A program made the position numbers and the translations under genes. From the NCBI GenBank assembly GCA_963978905.1, contig OZ022260.1:8235725-8299724 (forward strand): a stretch of 64,000 bases of DNA, in the 5' to 3' direction. The notes beneath the pieces were generated by a model. That model saw nothing but the letters and a program-made list of their open reading frames with translations, did no database searches and was not told the DNA's origin. This document shows, one piece after another, positions 33,860-46,338 of the stretch. The stretch comes from Trichostrongylus colubriformis (taxonomy: Eukaryota; Nematoda; Chromadorea; Rhabditida; Trichostrongylidae). Numbering within the stretch: the stretch's first letter is position 1; each line of letters starts with the position of its first letter.

Positions 33860-36800
33860 ATGAATCGTTCTCGCACTAACGAACCAAGCGCTACAAATTT
33901 TTTCGATAATATTGGAAGAACTTTTTCGGGTCTCAATGACAAATTGTGAGTGTGCTTTTTTATGGTGGTTATGGTAGTGATACAAGTGCACTACATGTTT
34001 TTCAGAGAGAAAAGTGTCCAGGAGCATTTGCGTAATGTTTACGCAACTGTGGCAGCCGGCGTTGGAGCGGCAGCCGTTGGAGCAGCGGTCCACATTTTCA
34101 CAAATGTTCTTAGGTGAGCAGTTTTGGTTGTCGTTGAGGAGGCGTAACATGCACAATGCGGGCGACAATTCGAATTTCTCACTATTTTACCTATCCAGGT
34201 GCTGGGACAGAAGTAGATTCCAACAAGTTGCATGAGGGTTTTCTCAGGGCGTTATGCCCTATTGTGCGAAAGTGCACTGGTTACGATGAGTTCGTCTCTG
34301 CATGATTGGTAATGAAAATGGGCGGAAGTTCATATAAAATCATCCTGGAGTGCTTGTTAAATCCGAACCTTATTTAGTTGAAGGTGGTTATTTGTATAAA
34401 GATGCTACCCGCATCGCTGAAAACGATGTCATCTCTCAGTATCCTGTCGAATGTCAGGGCTTTTCCTCAGCATGGGTGGGTAGACAAAACGGGCAGCGGT
34501 TCATATAATGTTTTCTACGTTGTTCTTGGAACGCTTGTGAAATGCAATTTCCTGACGTTAAGATCCCTTAACTCTTTTTCGAGCAAGCTTCTTTTTTTTT
34601 CTAAGGAATACTGGGCAGTTGTGCAGCTGCGGTGACGTCGTCCAGGTGCCGAAGGAGAGGAAACCTTCTCCAAAACTGTCCTCTTTTGCGTCATGTGGGG
34701 TTAGACGTTGTGGAGAAAATTGATCATGTTTTACGCCCACCATGAGCTTTTTAATGAACAGGAAAAGCAGAAGAGATAGGAGTAAGAACCAGGCATTATT
34801 GGCAGTTGATCGCAGGCGTAATACGGTCGGTAGTGTTTGTGAATTTTGATTTTCAAGTTGTTCACCTACTACATTAAGAGGATTGATGCGTGCATAATTT
34901 CGACTTTCATGTTTGATGCTAAATGGCCTGATCTTGAAGCTGAAAATAGATGCTTGTTGGAGCAAAAACAGCTCGAAAGACTGGGTGAAATCTACTGGCC
35001 ATAAAAATTTAGGCTTCGCTTTAAGTCGATATCTGTTGAAATAAATCGTCCCTGAGTAGTGGTGTGCAACCTGAAGGGCTCAAGCCGAAGGAGGGAAGGA
35101 ACTCATTTCCAGTCTTGCTAGGTGGTTCAATAAACTTTTTCCGTTCTGTTATGCCAGCTTTCAGAGCCAACTTCCTCCTGTCTCTGGCATCGATCGTCTT
35201 GATGTTTGCTCTCATGTCGACACCACATACGCGAGCAAATGAGAAAAAGAGATTGGGATTCTTCTTCCTGTTTTGTGGGATTTCTGGTACGGATTCTTCC
35301 GTATGTCCGTTTTCTTTTTCAAAACTTGAAAGAATTTCGAATGTTGGTTGGCGTATTCATTGCTACTTTTAGGAGTGAGCATGGGACCTCTCTTAGAGCG
35401 TGTGATTGCGATTGATCCATCTTGTGTGCTGACAGCATTGCTATCTACGACCATCGTCTTCGGATGCTTCTCTCTTGTTGCTCTCCATGCTCCATCAACG
35501 AAGTTCATACATATGGGAGGTGAGTGTCACTCTATGACTTAACTTTTTTCCTAAACTTTACAAAAGATTGTTGTGGAACCTGTTTGTGGCTTAGTTGTGG
35601 AAGAATGTAAACTTACCCACAACGCCACTCTCGAAATAGTTAAAAGCATCTTATTTCGATAAAGCTATGTATTAGCGAAGGTGGATGTGAAGAAAATCTG
35701 TTTTACAGGTACTCTTGCTTCCGCGGCACTGTGCCTGTTGTTCGCCACATTCTTCGCCTCATATTTCGTCATCATCGTTGCAGGTTAGTTGCTGAGAGGA
35801 TTGATGAGTTCACTGAGGAAAATGCAAGATCCATAGCAGATCTGTGGTTTCAGTGTTTTTGTGTAGGTTTTTACAAGACAGAAAATGAAAATGATTTACT
35901 GTTCTGGGCATTTTGGAGTTATACGATACTATTTGTAGGACTTGCTTTGTCATGCGCCTTCGTAGTGTATGACACTCAGTTGATCGCGGAGAAGTCTCGC
36001 CGTGGAGATGATGATTACATCTGGCACTCAGTGGAGCTCTTCATAGATTTTGCCAACATTTTCAGGTGTGTTTAACAATTGCGGCTGTTTATTCACATAG
36101 CTACTTAGATATTCACCTTCTCTCAAGTTAATTTTTTGTTTTTTTTATTCCTAAGGATCTCGTTATGTTTGCAAACTTGTATATGGATTTGCGGGTGGAA
36201 AAAGGCGAGAATTAAATAAGCCAGCTGCTCTTTCTTGTGGTGATGATGTAGTTGCTTCTGTCGATGTAGTCACCTGTGCGACTGCTGAAATATCTGCCTA
36301 TCCCCGTCCGTTTTTCTGGTTTCTAAAGTGTTGAAAGTGTACCAGAGAAAGTGAAAACATGGTGTAACCGCTTGTGACGCAAAAAGATGTAGAATAGGTG
36401 ACTTCTACTTACTCCAGTAGGATGACTTGTTTGGTCAGGAAGGTGAAACATGGCTGCCTAAGTGAACGCCAAGGCTGCCCTAGGACTTCGCGATTATGCA
36501 TTTCTTCGCGAGTTGCGGCAATTCATGACCTTGTGATCACAGTATCGCATGCGAAAGTGCGACTTCGCAAAATTGCAATGTCTGAGGGCGGCCTAAGACA
36601 TCGAAGAGATGGTTTATGGTGACGTGACTGGGCGTTGTAGCGTTCCAGCTACATATTGCGCTAGCCGGAAGATCTCTTAGCAGAGCAGCTCTCAGAAGTG
36701 ACCATTTCATTAGCTGTATATCGTTTTCACATTCTGAATGCAGCTAATTGAGTGAAGTTCCGGGGCAGGAAAACCAGACGTCACAGAATAGAAGATCTCA

Positions 36801-37035
36801 CTTTCTGAGCTCTTAGCTTCTTACTTCATTTTACTACCTCAACTTTCATCAACATCTGAGTAAAATTTCCCTTCTAACCTTAAGTACTTGACGACAGTGC
36901 CTCATCTTACCTACGAAGGCGACTGTTTCATTTTATTTCTTTTCAGTGTTGTTGATTTTACATTCTTATTTCAGATACCTCGTCGTTCTTTTGGCTGACA
37001 AGAAGGAGAGGGATAACAGGAAGAGAAGAGATTAA
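33860..37035 (+). CDS. Bax inhibitor-1 / TMBIM6 family ER membrane protein
   Basis: Members are multi-pass ER membrane proteins that leak calcium and restrain stress-induced cell death. Seven exons read in phase: 33860-33945, 34006-34113, 35165-35286, 35373-35519, 35709-35783, 35867-36065 and 36975-37035, for 798 nt and 265 residues. This is close to human TMBIM6. Visible family marks are VQEHLRNVYATVAAG before the first membrane helix, MSTPHTRANEKKRLG between helices, ERVIAIDPS, and the signature VVYDTQLIAEKSRRGDDDYI followed by WHSVELFIDFANIFR. The Asp residues of that block match the acidic pair of the family. The C-terminus is strongly basic (KKERDNRKRRD), like the lysine tail of other BI-1 proteins. 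The ATG is one base behind a TTTTTTCAG acceptor. Intron 6 carries a short MITE-T. Confidence 0.93.
36453..36597. repeat. MITE-T relative
   Basis: ACTTCGCGATTATGC at the left and GTGCGACTTCGCAAAATTGC at the right, in intron 6 of the Bax inhibitor-1 gene. Confidence 0.5.
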
Positions 37036-38570
37036 GTAAGATGCATATTTCCCCAAAGTATTGTGTAAGCTTTCGTACTTTTGTGCCCTATATAGTAACT
37101 TCACAGTATCATGCTTTCTTTACTTACTTGAACACTGATTTGATTTCCTTTTGCTGATCAGATATTCTTTCTGGTGCTTAGCTAGGTATGGTGATTGATT
37201 GCTATCCTAATTGTAATATAAAGATTATTTCTCGGACACTTGTCATTCCATTCAAAGTTTATGTCTTGTAAAAAAAATAATGCAGATATTGTGTAGTAGT
37301 GTATATGCCAAATGAAGTGGTATCGTCTAAATTTTCTGTTGGTACACCGGTTAAGTGCTTGATTGCTCAGCAGAACGAGAGGATCGGTCGTGTCCTGAAT
37401 GTAGGTGAGAACTAAAGTCCAGAATTTATGCAGCAAAATTATATGATCTAGTTAACTATGGATCAACTGCTGGGCCGGGACTTGATTATGTCACCCCCTA
37501 TCCACTCATTTCATTTGAAGTAGTCGAATATGTCATCGTCGTAGCGGGTAGCGCTTTTCAAGAGTGTGTTCGTCTGGACGGGATTCCGTAACGCAGCATG
37601 CGACGTGTGATGCAATGCATGGAAGCTATGGTGTGCTGCTAAAGTGATTTCCGTGTCGTGCACCTCGTTTTAGGCTTAGGACACGTTGGCAGTCGCCCTG
37701 ACCCAACTGCATACGGCGCTCATCACGTTCGCCACGTAGCGCCGCATGCGCCACGACATTGTCCCAGGGCACAGCCTAGCCTCCAGCGCCTCCACAAATG
37801 TGGTATGGGACATTGAAGTTCTATGCGGTGGTTCTATACTTGGCTCATTTCTTTATGTGAGCTGCTAGCCGCATTGGGGTGTGCTATAAGGACAGAAAAT
37901 TCGTGTTCCGACGTTTGGCGTGAATCGTGTATCACAACTCCCGATTTCAGCGTCATACCCAAGTTCTTTCATCTTGAACCCTCAGTATTATCCTAGATTA
38001 TGGCCGATACACGGTCATGAAATCCCATTTCAATTACCTTTTCAAGTACTCTCTGTGCCTTTTTGGTTTTTGTTTACCTAGGTGTACGCAAAAGCCGACA
38101 ACTGACCTTGGTGCTCCTCACTTACAAATAAGTCTGCAAAATTTGGGAAGCATTTTTTTAGCGAAGCCTAAACAGCAGAAAAGGGAAGCATAGAAAGCAG
38201 AGGTTTAGAAAAGTTCACCTATGGGGGAAAGTGGAAAAGTGATTTCGCGCGTGGTAGAGCATGGTGACGCCAAACGTTGGGTTGTACGTTCTGTACAGGT
38301 ACGTTGGATTTGTATGGTGGGTTGCATTGGACCCTTGAGTGGCTTCTCGAGCTGATTTGGAAATATAACTGCGAACGGTGCTCAGATTTATAGAAGAATC
38401 ATATAAGGCTGCAAAAATGTGCCAGAGACCAGCAGAGCTACCTGGTAGCCCTGCTGTGTTTCTTAAAATGTCATAATGACGTTATCTCGTCAAGATTACC
38501 AGTATGTGCGTACTCCAGGGTATTTGTTATATTGGCTCATAAAAAGAATACACAGATGCGCAATGTTGAT
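37036..38570. other. Spacer between the BI-1 and dehydrogenase 3' ends
   Basis: The two genes converge here. AATATAAAG near 37214 could serve polyadenylation. A worn MITE-L relative sits at about 37590-37760. No gene is seen. Confidence 0.45.
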
Positions 38571-41397
38571 CTATTTATCGCAGCTGATAAACACCTTGAT
38601 GACGTCAGCCTTCTGAGCTCGTTTGAAGGCGTCGAGAGTGTTTTCCAAGGGGTAGTGAGCCCTTGTAAGCCCAGATAGATCGATTCTCCGAGACGCAACC
38701 AGATTGAGGGCCGTCGGGTAACTGAAAGGGTAAAATTACTCGTCAAATTAGGTGTAACGCAAAGAAGGGTGGAGAAGAAGGAAAGGAAAAAGCAAGAAGG
38801 CTAGCAAGTAATATCCTAAAAACGCGAAACTGGGAAAAGTTTGGAAGGACTCAAAAGTAGTGTAGCAAAGTCATTCCTGATTCCGACGCTACAGCGGAAC
38901 ACCATCGCAAATGGGAATTCGGAGAGGAAAAAAGATTGAAAAAACAAAGCATATTCTGGCAGCTGCACTCACCAGTTCACATATCTGAATACACCTCTGA
39001 GATCGACTTCTCGAACTGCAGCCTCCACCACAGGCAACTCGACTCGTGCCGCTCCTAGCCCAACCAACACCACCACACCACCGGAACGAGTGCTCTGAAA
39101 GATACACAGTCTGAACAAGGGCGGGCTAGTGGGTGAGGCTGCTTACACCAGAAAATCGTGTGGCCGCCCGCGGCGATCGGCGCGGCGGGTGAGAGTGCCA
39201 GTGGCAGGGCGTGGCGGCCTTCAAGCGAGGCAGTGTGGCATGGGTGGAAGTGCAGAGGTGGCGCTACGCTCTGCCGGGCTCCCAAGGGCAACCGATTAGT
39301 AAGTCGTACTGGTGGTGCGCGAGTGCGACGCCTCGAAGCGATTTTCTTGGCGTAAGTAGCCTCACCCCGGGCTAGTCAATTGTTTTCGTACCAGTATTGC
39401 TGACTCGATACATGACTGGGCTCCAGTGCATTCTAAAGTAACATCGGGTTCAGTCCCCAGCGCCTTAACGACCGCATCTCGTACCTCAGCCGGCGATTTT
39501 CCTCTTGAATGAATTTCAGAGTTACGGAGTGATGCTTTGAACAGCTTCTAACTTACTTGACGCATATCGCATACTGAGCTCCCAGTTTCGTTGCCAGGTC
39601 GAGGCGTTCCTGATTCAGGTCCGTGATCACGACTTGAGCCGCTCCTAGAGCTCTCGCTGTCATCATACATAGCGTTCCAATAGGACCTGGTAAAAGCAAG
39701 CTCAGATAGAAGGTCTCTGAAAAACCCCACATACTGTACCTGCTCCTTGAATCAAGACACGTTGTCCCATCTGTACTCCAGATCTTCGGCATGTATGCAC
39801 GGCAACTGAAAGTGGCTCCAGGAGGGCTCCCTCTTCGAAGGTCACATTGTCGGGCAGCCTGAATCGCATAGTTCTCAGTTTAGTGTTGGGCACTGTAATG
39901 GGAGTAGCCTGAATCGTACTTGAAGCAGAAATCAGCATCGTAAGCAACATATCGCGCCAACGATCCATCAATGGGAGGAGTTGCAAAGAATTTCATATCA
40001 GCACAGAGATTATATCTGCCTGTCTAAATTGCAACAGTTTTCACTGTGTCTGTTAACAAGGGTGTGTGCACTTAAGACAAACTTTCGCTTTGCGACGTCG
40101 CACTCGCGGCGTCGTCAGCACAACTTGCCGCGGTCAGCTCGAATTCCGTTCAGAACGCGAGGGTCTGGTACCATGGAGGTCCTCCAAAAAATAGCTGTTT
40201 ATCTCATCATTATCAAAAAACAATAACTTTTGTGCCCTAAGAAACTATAGCATTACATGTTGACAATCCTTATCAAGAAATAATTAATTCGGGCGTAAAA
40301 CTCCAAAGGGAGTGCTGCAATGTATGTAATCACATGCGAAGAAATCCGCGGCGTCGCTCGCCGCGTGCGGCCGCGCGAAAATTTGTCATAAGTGCATACA
40401 CACCGCTAGCAACAGTTTGGGAGACGAATTTGAGCACGAGTCACAAAACACCATCCGCTCTGGCGCGGCGACCACGCCATCGCAGCGACTCCAATCGTGG
40501 TCGCCGTGGCGAGCCCCACTTGACGCATCTGACAATGAGAACACAACTACTCACCTTACAGTGCATGCAGTGTCTGCATGGTACACCTGGTTCTATGGCT
40601 ACGCGATCACCGACGGCGAAACCTTTTACATGGCTGCCTACACCGGCTACAGTACCACTAGTCTCATGTCCAAGCACCTTAATGATCACATACCCAAAAA
40701 CATCACGGAGTTCTGGCGTCAACGCAAAAAATCTCACCATCGGCTTTTTCACGATAAAATTTCCAATGGCGCCATGGGTCCAGTAGTGAACATCAGAGCC
40801 ACAGATACCCACTGTGTGAACCCTTAAAGTAACTAATTCGATAATTTTTTTTCGAAAATAAACTGCAATTTGAATAGTATAGTCGGTAAGATAATCATGC
40901 AGAATGTAGTGCAAATGTAACTGGAAAGTGTGCATAAAAGAAGGGTGAAAAGCATATAAAATTAACGATTTTAGAAGGTACAAATTTGTTCTAGAGGGAT
41001 TGCCATAGGCCGCGGTCATACTCACCGCTGGCAGGGCGTGGCCGCTTCCCAGGCAGCGAGGGAGAATGGCACGGGGGAGGTGCGGAGGTGATGCAGGCAA
41101 CGAGTCAGGGTGGCATGGGCGGAGACGCAGAGATACGCAGCTACGCCCTGCCACCGGCACCGCAAAGTGCGACCGCGGCTATACATTCAGATATTACTCC
41201 TTGTTCATTACATTTAGCGAATATATCGAGCTTTTTGTCATTTTCGTTCTCAAATTCGTTGCATTTCTCATCTATAGTACAAATATCATGAGGTACCTTA
41301 TCAGCAGCTGATTATCTGCCGGAGTCGGAATCTTCCTCTGTTCAAGACGAATATCATTAACACCGTAGAGTACCGCGGATAGGTTGTCCTTATCCAT
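38571..41397 (-). CDS. Sorbitol dehydrogenase (zinc-dependent polyol dehydrogenase)
   Basis: It should oxidise sorbitol to fructose with NAD+, in the cytosol (polyol pathway). Nine exons agree in phase: 41397-41297, 40822-40738, 40677-40555, 40023-39920, 39858-39740, 39686-39557, 39503-39392, 39094-38973 and 38721-38571. They total 1047 nt and 348 residues. The start [20 protein letters not shown] sits behind CTTTCAG. Catalytic zinc ligands are Cys41 ([11 protein letters not shown]) and His66-Glu67 (VLGHETSG). A second four-cysteine set, Cys96, 99, 102 and 110 ([15 protein letters not shown]), should bind a structural zinc that the human enzyme lacks. [17 protein letters not shown] and the nucleotide fold (GAGPIG, then [12 protein letters not shown]) follow. 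The C-terminal exon ends [10 protein letters not shown]. Two MITEs sit in introns. An apparent 239-codon reading frame here only reads through introns. Confidence 0.93.
39131..39367. repeat. MITE-B relative, inverted
   Basis: The interior matches the 6-kb copy in reverse (GTGCCAGTGGCAGGGCGTGG; CTCTGCCGGGCTCCCAAG). The ends here are GGGTGAGGCTGCTTACACCA and TTGGCGTAAGTAGCCTCACC. It is in intron 7 of sorbitol dehydrogenase. Confidence 0.7.
41008..41180. repeat. MITE-A copy
   Basis: Standard copy, GGCCGCGGTCATACTCACCG to CGCAAAGTGCGACCGCGGC, in intron 1 of sorbitol dehydrogenase. An apparent reading frame continues into it, but that is not coding. Confidence 0.75.
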
Positions 41398-41400
41398 ACT

Positions 41401-41407
41401 TCTGAAA
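41401..41407 (-). other. Probable spliced-leader acceptor of the sorbitol dehydrogenase gene
   Basis: On the minus strand CTTTCAG lies three bases before the ATG at 41397. No upstream coding exon is seen. Confidence 0.5.
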
Positions 41408-41459
41408 GCGGCTAATTGGAGAATATTGTACCTCAAGAAGAATGTTCTGGAGATTATTT

Positions 41460-42470
41460 CCTAATCCCAGCGGTCCTACCCAGGAACCCAGAACAAAGCA
41501 GCTAAGATAATCCTGAGATACGCTAAAGAAACGATGGAGGAGGCTCTAGGTCACGTCAGTGGAGACAAAGAGGAGTGGAACGAGGAGGTCGAAAGCGGAG
41601 GGCAATAGAAGGAAGCGCTGGCAGGAAACGAAGAGCTCAGAAGAGCTCGTTTTTGGGTGACTTCGCCACCCAAAAACGTTAAAACAGGCTCCCAAGGCAG
41701 TTCTAGCCAAAGCAAAGAACACGGAAATGGATGTTGTACAGGAGGTTGGGCAGTAAAAAGACAGATAGTTTGCCTTCATAATTGCTAAAGCCAGGCATCG
41801 AGCCATCTAAGCCCTCTGGTAAAGAGCAGCGAGGGGACCAATCCGAAGAAACATGATCAGGTCACGCGGAGATTGCGGGCGTACTTCGATGGGCTTCTGA
41901 ACGAAGAGTTCCTTCATCAGAAAAGCCCAAAAAAGGACTACGCAGGACCCAACTTTCCCTGGAGAAGGGAGATGTCAACCTAATGTAACGGGAAATGAAG
42001 ATAGGGGCGTCCTCAAGAGAAGCTCTCATAAGCGCTATGAATGGAACTAAAAGAACACGGTCGGAGTTGCTTATACGTTTCCTGAACATGGTACCCGTAA
42101 AAGGAAAAACTCCGGTTGTCGCCGGAATGAGCACCCTGAAAGTGGGCTACCTGGGCTGCGGCTGGGCGCGGCTCGACAGGGTTCGAAACGAGGACGACAG
42201 AGCGGTCATGAAAATGTAGCCCCTGCAGCTGAAGCTGAGGAAGAAGCGACCGTGACGGAATGAGCACGTGCTGAGAAGGGTGGCAGGCCATCCAACTAGA
42301 AAAGCTGTCGAGTTTGCGATACCCAGCAAGCGCCACGAGAGCCCCTAAGAAACGTTGAGGGGACGTCATTAAGACCGACCTTAAAAGTGAGAGCCACGGC
42401 CGAGGATGCCTTAGATAAAAGAGGTGGCGACAACTAACAAGAACAGCGGAATCCGTAAGGGAGGAGAGAT
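41460..42470 (+). mobile_element. Decayed RTE-type LINE fragment
   Basis: The plus strand shows scattered LINE remnants in several frames. Examples are AKARHRAI, then LRAYFDGLLNEEFLHQ (the linker between endonuclease and RT), and the 3' signature HVLRRVAGHPTRKAVEF with IPSKRHESP and a KKRWGDVIKTDL-like block after a frameshift. This order fits the RTE clade, known from C. elegans RTE-1. Stops and frameshifts are many, and RT motifs themselves are missing or unrecognisable. It lies just upstream of the sorbitol dehydrogenase start. Confidence 0.6.
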
Positions 42471-44307
42471 GAACATCAGGGAGAAGGGAACTGTTCAGGC
42501 AAATGTCGGAAAGATTAAAATCAAACGCGGATAATCGAAATCATTAAGGTAATTAATTAAGTTACGCAAAAGTTAGATTCATGGTACAAAACGGACCCGC
42601 CAGTGAATAATTGAAGTACTAGTCACATTATCATGGGATTCTCGTAATAATGACATGTTACTCTGCCAAATTAGGAATACATCACGAAATACGAAATAGA
42701 GCGTAGAGAGCCAAATCAATAATATCACAGAGCAACGGAACTATCATAATCATTGCGTGGGCAACTCCCTTTTCTGGTCATCAACAAAACCGTATCGATC
42801 CCTCGCTCCACTATCAAAATGGAATGTACCACTCGAGAGCACTGTAAATTGTTACGAAAGCGAATTAATACGAATCAATCAATAACTACGCAATACGAAT
42901 TGATCAACGACTCAGATCAAACGCACTCGGTCTCACGCTACTAATACTTGAAATGGCCTGTAAATATTCTGCAACATTAACGAGGCTGGAAATTGCGCTT
43001 GTTCGAAAAAGAACCCCACATTTGTGCTATGTGTCCGAGTTCGCAGTACTTCTGGATGATGAGCTGGTTTAAAAGACATCGTGAAGTGAGGAATAGAAGT
43101 AGACCAAGCGTGCTATCGCAGTGACGGAGGGTGGAACCTTGTAAAAAGTAGCTCATCTAAGCATCTTGGAGAGATCTATGAGGGGTGAGGCTCCCTCCCC
43201 TTCCTAGGCTTAGGTAAAAATGATGTCCATAGTAGGACGCCACCTCACCCCCCCCCCCCCCCCCCCTCCCCCCCATTGCAATAGCACCGACCAAGCGTTC
43301 AAGATTGCGCCATATCTTATCTTGGTTAGGCATTTATACCAACTACAGTATTTTTCAATCAAAAGACGACGCTAATACATATACTACCATGGTTGCCTCG
43401 GGAATAGTAGATATCCGAAGGGATGAGAATTTATGCATACTCATAAGGTGTGAGATGGAATGCTGAGGCACACCAACGAATTATTATAGATCAGGCCCTT
43501 TAAAATTCCTTCCCACCGCGTTTGTGCAAAAGTTTACATAAGTGGCTCAATTGTTTCATAGCAACCCATATCATATGAAAATATCGCACGGTGTTATCAC
43601 AATGAGGAGGTGGGGGGGGGGATGGGGAGTGGGACACATCTCACTTCGGTACATTATTTTTGCCTGAGTCTGGAAGGGGAAAGGAACTCCTTCATTCTTC
43701 CACTAAGGCATAGGCGAAAAAGGTGCAGATTGACCTTTTAGAGAACACCCCAAATGCTTAGATGTGCAGCTTCCTTCCCTCCCCTCCCCCCCCCCCAATG
43801 CGATAGTACCCATCACACAAGTACAGAGCATAAGAACTAGTAAAAGTGAACCGAATTAATGGCGTGTCGTGAATCGATTCATTAGTGAAGTCGTCACATT
43901 TCTGGAATCGTGTCAGCGCATGTATGTGCTTGTGAAATGCAGAATAATTCGAAGTCACGAAGTTTTCAGGCGCTGTTCAAGATTCGCGATTCAAGCGATC
44001 AGGGCATCGCGTGGAAGGGATAAGATACGTATTGATCCTGCCCTCCGGAACCGAATCGCTCGCCTAATCGATACGTATCTTATACTTTGTGTCCGATCAC
44101 AATATAGCTTGTTATTCCCGAATCGCCTTATAGTACAAATGATTGGTGCCTTTCACATTTTGCCCATTCTCCTAATCCCTTAATATGTATATGCGATCAC
44201 CCACTCTGACCATTACTCAAGGTTCTCTACCTACGCTACACTTTTACTTTGTTCAAATGTTTGACTGTTCGGAGAAGTGATCAAGAGCCATAGGTGTGCG
44301 AGAATTT
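42471..44307. other. Intergenic stretch without a supported gene
   Basis: It holds diverged MITE-P pieces around C and G runs (43248-43266, 43611-43620, 43787-43797) and an inverted pair near 44000-44080 (GATAAGATACGTATTGATC and GATACGTATCTTAT). Nothing coding is visible. Confidence 0.5.
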
Positions 44308-44470
44308 TGATATTTCGGAGCGCCTGATAGGGCGTGGTCTACGTACATGAGATAGAGGCGAGAGTGAGAGTGCGTGGCAAGAGCTAGAGTGTGTGGCGGA
44401 GCGGGAGAGTTTACCATACACTCTCACCCAAGTCCGTAGGCGACGCCCTATCAGGCGCTGCGAAATGGAC
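44308..44470. repeat. MITE-K copy 2
   Basis: Clear inverted ends, ATTTCGGAGCGCCTGATAGG and CCTATCAGGCGCTGCGAAAT, with the same GAGAGTGAGAGTG interior as the 18-kb copy. Confidence 0.75.
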
Positions 44471-45040
44471 GGTACCTATACCTACATAAGCAGAAAAGTT
44501 CGAATATGGATGGAACAACTTGGCATAGTTTATGAGCGACTTTCCTCCTTTATTTGCCGCTGAAATTGATATCTTATATCAGCAACCGATAAGTTAATAT
44601 TACATGTTTCAAGGTTTCTCCAAAACAACTAGATCACCAATGTTACTTGGGAGCTTTTTGAGTTCGAGTTTCATAGTACGTGAGTTTTGAGAAGTTCAGG
44701 AAGCTGCACGAAAATGTGATCATTTCAAGACCAACGATCGAGTTAAAGTCACGACAGTACGTGAAAAAGAAGCCAGCGACTGATAACTTGGGAGCGACTG
44801 TGTAACATCATCGATTAAATGTTCGCCGATGACCCCCACAACTCCTATTTGCAGGCTGATCTCGAGAAAAAAAAGATTGAATCTGTATTAACTAATTCAA
44901 AAAATCTTTGTGAACCTAAGAAAAAGATTCGGAATTACGTATTTATCCTTTTTTCGCAGGGCGAGATCATTGTATGGAGAACGATACCGTGGTCTCACCC
45001 TGTGGAGAAGAGCCTGGAAACCTGTACCGAAGATAAGTTG

Positions 45041-45427
45041 AAAAAAAGGGCACTATTAACCCAGAGCTACCCCACTACCTCTCCAACCGATGTGGTCGAA
45101 GAAGTGTTTTGGAAAATTTCCGAATTAGCTGCAAACCTCTACCTGGGGAGGGGGTAATTCGACTCGTAGAACACGGATATGACATTCGTTTGGCGCAAAA
45201 CTCTTTGGCGCCTGCGCCATAGGCGCCGACGTCACTCTATTTTGGCGCAGGCGCCAAGCAGTTTCTTGCCAAACGAATGTCATATTTGTATTACGAGTCG
45301 AAATACCCCTGGGTAGAAGTTTGCAGCTAAATTGAAGGGTTTACCAAAAATTACCTCTTCGACCACATCGGTTGGAGAGGTAGTGGGGTAAGTGGGGTAG
45401 CTTTGGGTAAATAGTGCCAAAAAAAGA
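45041..45427. repeat. Long imperfect palindrome
   Basis: Left arm (GGCACTATTAACCCAGAGCT ... TATGACATTCGTTTGGC) and right arm (GCCAAACGAATGTCATAT ... GGGTAAATAGTGCC) are each about 180 bp. The centre has GGCGCCTGCGCCATAGGCGC. It is a single-copy hairpin in this window, about 470 bp before the retroelement. Confidence 0.8.
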
Positions 45428-45894
45428 ATGAATCTTAAAAAAAGGACGAAGGAGTAGGGACAACACTGAGTGCCGCAGTATTATTCAGTAAAATGCTTTC
45501 AAAGTTTTTTCCCTTGTTTTTGAAGATATAGGGAGGGTAATATGAGTTTCCCATGTACCCAGGGTCAGGACACTCGCCGGATTGCATAACTGCAATGTGT
45601 TTTTTACTGTATATCCATTTCTGAGGCAAAAATATATTATTTACATTTTGTCACACGGATTTGCGGTGAAATACCCATTGCTTCTTATCTGCTTAATGAG
45701 AATCCAGATTTTGGCGCTTATCGTTGAATATCGCCATAGAACACCGTACAGTTATTATTTGCGCAAAAAAGATACATGTTCCGCAATGGAGGTCACTAAA
45801 AGCATTATTAATTTGGAGAAGGAGTTATGGTTGTACGGTGTTAACGAAAAGCGCATGGAAATGATTAAAAATGCGAGAAATGGGACCCTAACCA

Positions 45895-46131
45895 TATCGT
45901 CGTCGACGACGATCCCTCGTCGTCTCACTGTCTGAGACGACGTTCTCTAACGGCGTCCCCTACTCAAGGATACGGGGTCAAGCGGACCCACAGAAGAAAT
46001 GGTCCGCACTCTTCGATTTCGACGTCGCAACAAGACGTTGACTCTCTCTTACTCTCATACAATAAACATATTGCTTACTCCCTCTTTCTTACGCCTTGCA
46101 TTCGTTACATAAAAACCACTGAACCGCCACA
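45895..46131 (+). repeat. 5' LTR of the BEL/Pao element
   Basis: The 237-bp direct repeat of 55168-55404 begins TATCGTCGTCGACGACGATC and ends GAACCGCCACA. It differs from the 3' LTR only in ATACAATAAAC versus ATACGATAAAC. An imperfect palindrome CGTCGTCTCACTGTCTGAGACGACG sits near its 5' end (given here as one continuous block at 45918-45942). An AATAAA polyadenylation signal is created at that single difference. Confidence 0.93.
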
Positions 46132-46135
46132 ATTT

Positions 46136-46148
46136 TGGTGCATCAGCC
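46136..46148 (+). other. Primer-binding site, tRNA-Gly type
   Basis: TGGTGCATCAGCC starts four bases after the 5' LTR. It matches the complement of the 3' end of a typical eukaryotic tRNA-Gly(GCC) at 12 of 13 positions, from memory of that tRNA. The position and the TGG start are as expected for minus-strand priming. Confidence 0.65.
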
Positions 46149-46338
46149 TAAAGTGCTAAATTTCTTTCATTCGCTTGATTCTCCTTTTATTACGCTTGCT
46201 TCATCGGACTCATCTTCTTCAAAGCCTTGATATTGTAGAATCGAACGTGATTCTACATAATTAATCGATTTCATTACATCGCATTCGCATTCATTGATTT
46301 TATTATTATCTAATCAATTTTATTATCACCAAGCAAAA

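Noticed and set aside
40441..41160. 239-codon minus-strand frame in the dehydrogenase gene
   Set aside because: It reads through a short stop-free intron and into a MITE-A; only 40822-40738 and 40677-40555 are exons.
45840..45889. MITE-N interior-like sequence just left of the retroelement
   Set aside because: About 45 bp resemble MITE-N, but the part beyond does not align, so I did not call another copy.
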